Assembly: GCF_965638725.1 (NCBI RefSeq)
Contig: NC_134962.1
Location: 937,501 to 1,001,500 of the forward strand
Direction of reading: 5' to 3'
DNA length: 64,000 nucleotides
DNA from: Aptenodytes patagonicus
Lineage: Eukaryota; Chordata; Aves; Sphenisciformes; Spheniscidae
The notes beneath the pieces were generated by a model that was not told where the DNA came from, did no database searches, and saw only the letters and a list, made by a program, of their open reading frames with translations. Every line of letters starts with the position of its first letter. The first letter of the stretch is position 1. Positions 62,300 to 64,000 of this stretch are shown in pieces. The position numbers and the translations under genes were made by a program.

Positions 62300-64000
62300 A
62301 GCACCGGGATGAATGGTTTCTGAAGGTGCTCATCGTCGCGCATTGACTGTAGAGGCAGTTGAGACACCCAAGTAACACTGGCTGTCCGGCTTTGAAAGAC
62401 TGAAGTTACGAGAGCCAAACACTCATCTGTAGTGATCCCGTAAGTACCTCAACGTTTCTCCGTCCTTTCCCAAGGAAGCACTCCCAGCTGCCAGCAGAAG
62501 TGATGGTTATTAACTCCTGAGCTCACTTTGCGCTGCTCGGTACCAGGCTGTGTCCACTGATGGGTTTGGTTCCCCCTGTACCCACCCCTCTGCCTGCCTC
62601 TCTTATCCCACCCAGCAGCACTCAGGATTATTTGGTAAATGGTTCCAGTTTGGGTCCTATTCAAGTGCGAATCCAGATGCTGACGAACAAAACCGGCGTA
62701 GCTGGGGACACTGCAGGGCACCCGCTGGCACGGCGCCTTCTCCAGCTGGGATCTGTGGGGCACTTGCTGCTGGCCTGCTGTACCCGGCTTTTTACGCAGT
62801 ATTTGGCTGCCCTCGTTTCCAGCTGATAAATTGCACTTAAAACAGCTTCAAGGAGAAGGGTACTTTCCAGTTATCACTTTCCCATGTAAGCTGTAAGTGT
62901 AACTGTGGGGGTGTCTGGGGTGATGACTGGGAAGTGTCCACCACTGCCACCCCCCCATCAGCAGGCAGCCGCTATCAGGGTGGACTGGGGAGTCCCGGGC
63001 ACGGTCCTGCACGGCTGGCGGGGGTCACCGCTCCCACTCGGCCCAGACCCAGCTCTCCCACCACCCTGCCCCACCGAGGCATGAGCCAGGCTCTTGCAGA
63101 AGGAGCGGGAGCCCGGAGCAGAGGCTTGGAGCAGAGGCTGAGGGCTCGCTGTGCTCGTGGTGCTGGGCGCACGGCGAGGATTGACTGCTGTCAGGGCTGT
63201 GGGAAATACAGGGAACGCGGGAATATGGCTGAGCTGAATCAGTCCCTCCAGACTGCTGTGCTGCCCCTGCCCTGATAAGCATCAGACACTTCAAAGGAAG
63301 GCCTGGGTGCTACGGCGAAAAACTGGGGAAGGAAATATCCTCAAAGGAAGCATCTTTCTCACTCGTGACCATCAGTTTTAGACTTATCCCCTAAAGCATG
63401 AGTGCTTATCTCTCCCTTCTCTTTCTTAAATCTGTACCTTCCCAGGTGTTTCTCCTCCAAAGAGGCACCCAGTCCTTTTGCATACACAAACACTCTCTGT
63501 GGTGATAAATTCCACCGGCTAGCTAGAAGATGGGTAAAAAATTATCTGGTTTTATCAGTCTGGATGACTCATACTTCTGTTGGTCATCCCTTTTTCTTGT
63601 ACCTTGAGAAGGGACCTCTAAGCACACACCATGTAACTTCTTTGGACACTCACCATGCTGCAGAGGCACCGCAGCTTTCCCTCACCAGCTCCCACCTCGG
63701 CTAAACTCCCCTGATATTTCCAGTGAAGCATTTGCTAGGTATTACGATCGCTAATTCCCGATTTCCTTGTTTTTATGTATGTGAAAGAATGATCACAAGC
63801 CAAAACAATAGTCCAGGATCTGGGGTACCCCTACCTGAAAAAATGTTACAAAGAGAATGAATGTCTAGTTTATATTTGTTGGAAGTTACTAAGAACAACT
63901 TTTATTTATATAGTATAACTAGGAATGGACCTGGAGTTACCACGTGTTCATCTATAAAAAAGCCTGCAGCAGATACCCTGCGCTGTACGCCACCCAGTAT
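62300..64000. other. Right-edge region, no gene recognised
   Basis: The last 280 bp are AT-rich and end in CACGTG (63941-63946) and TATAAAA (63953-63959), a promoter-like or LTR-like arrangement that the window cuts off. Confidence 0.4.

Overview
The window reads as avian nuclear DNA. It carries three vertebrate genes with short introns, strong CpG islands, a 5'-truncated CR1 (chicken repeat 1) element and very few other repeats. The species cannot be fixed from the sequence. The gene set MAPRE1 - DNMT3B - COMMD7 matches the order I know from human chromosome 20q11, so this is the corresponding avian block (chicken chromosome 20 by known synteny).

Layout. Positions 1-6850 hold MAPRE1 (EB1) on the minus strand. 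All coding exons are present except the last, which lies beyond the left edge. Its CpG-island promoter is at 6290-7270. DNMT3B, also minus, has 18 readable coding exons from 25131 to 10439, a probable 3' UTR reaching about 7500 and a CpG-island 5' region at 29960-31740. COMMD7 is on the plus strand with nine coding exons (38563-44046), its own CpG island and a poly(A) signal at 44335. DNMT3B and COMMD7 are head to head; DNMT3B and MAPRE1 are in tandem.

From 44360 to 64000 no coding exon could be recognised. The region holds a CR1 copy (45280-45636) and two orphan CpG islands (50140-50840 and 54240-55180). The second island has a plus-strand TATA box. A short leader-like element just downstream of that TATA box is repeated 4.2 kb further on. 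By human synteny the next gene to the right should be NOL4L on the plus strand, so these islands may be its alternative promoters; that is inference.

The most notable observation is in DNMT3B. The exons that should encode the segment between the 'GNLPGMNR' and 'IFGFP' blocks of the methyltransferase domain (about 63 residues in human, including the target-recognition loop) are not in the 2.8-kb intron where they belong. The flanking exons join in frame. The locus as read therefore encodes a protein shaped like the human catalytically inactive splice isoform DNMT3B3, while keeping motif I, the PCN cysteine, the ENM glutamate and motif X. This could be a true lineage change or an assembly deletion.
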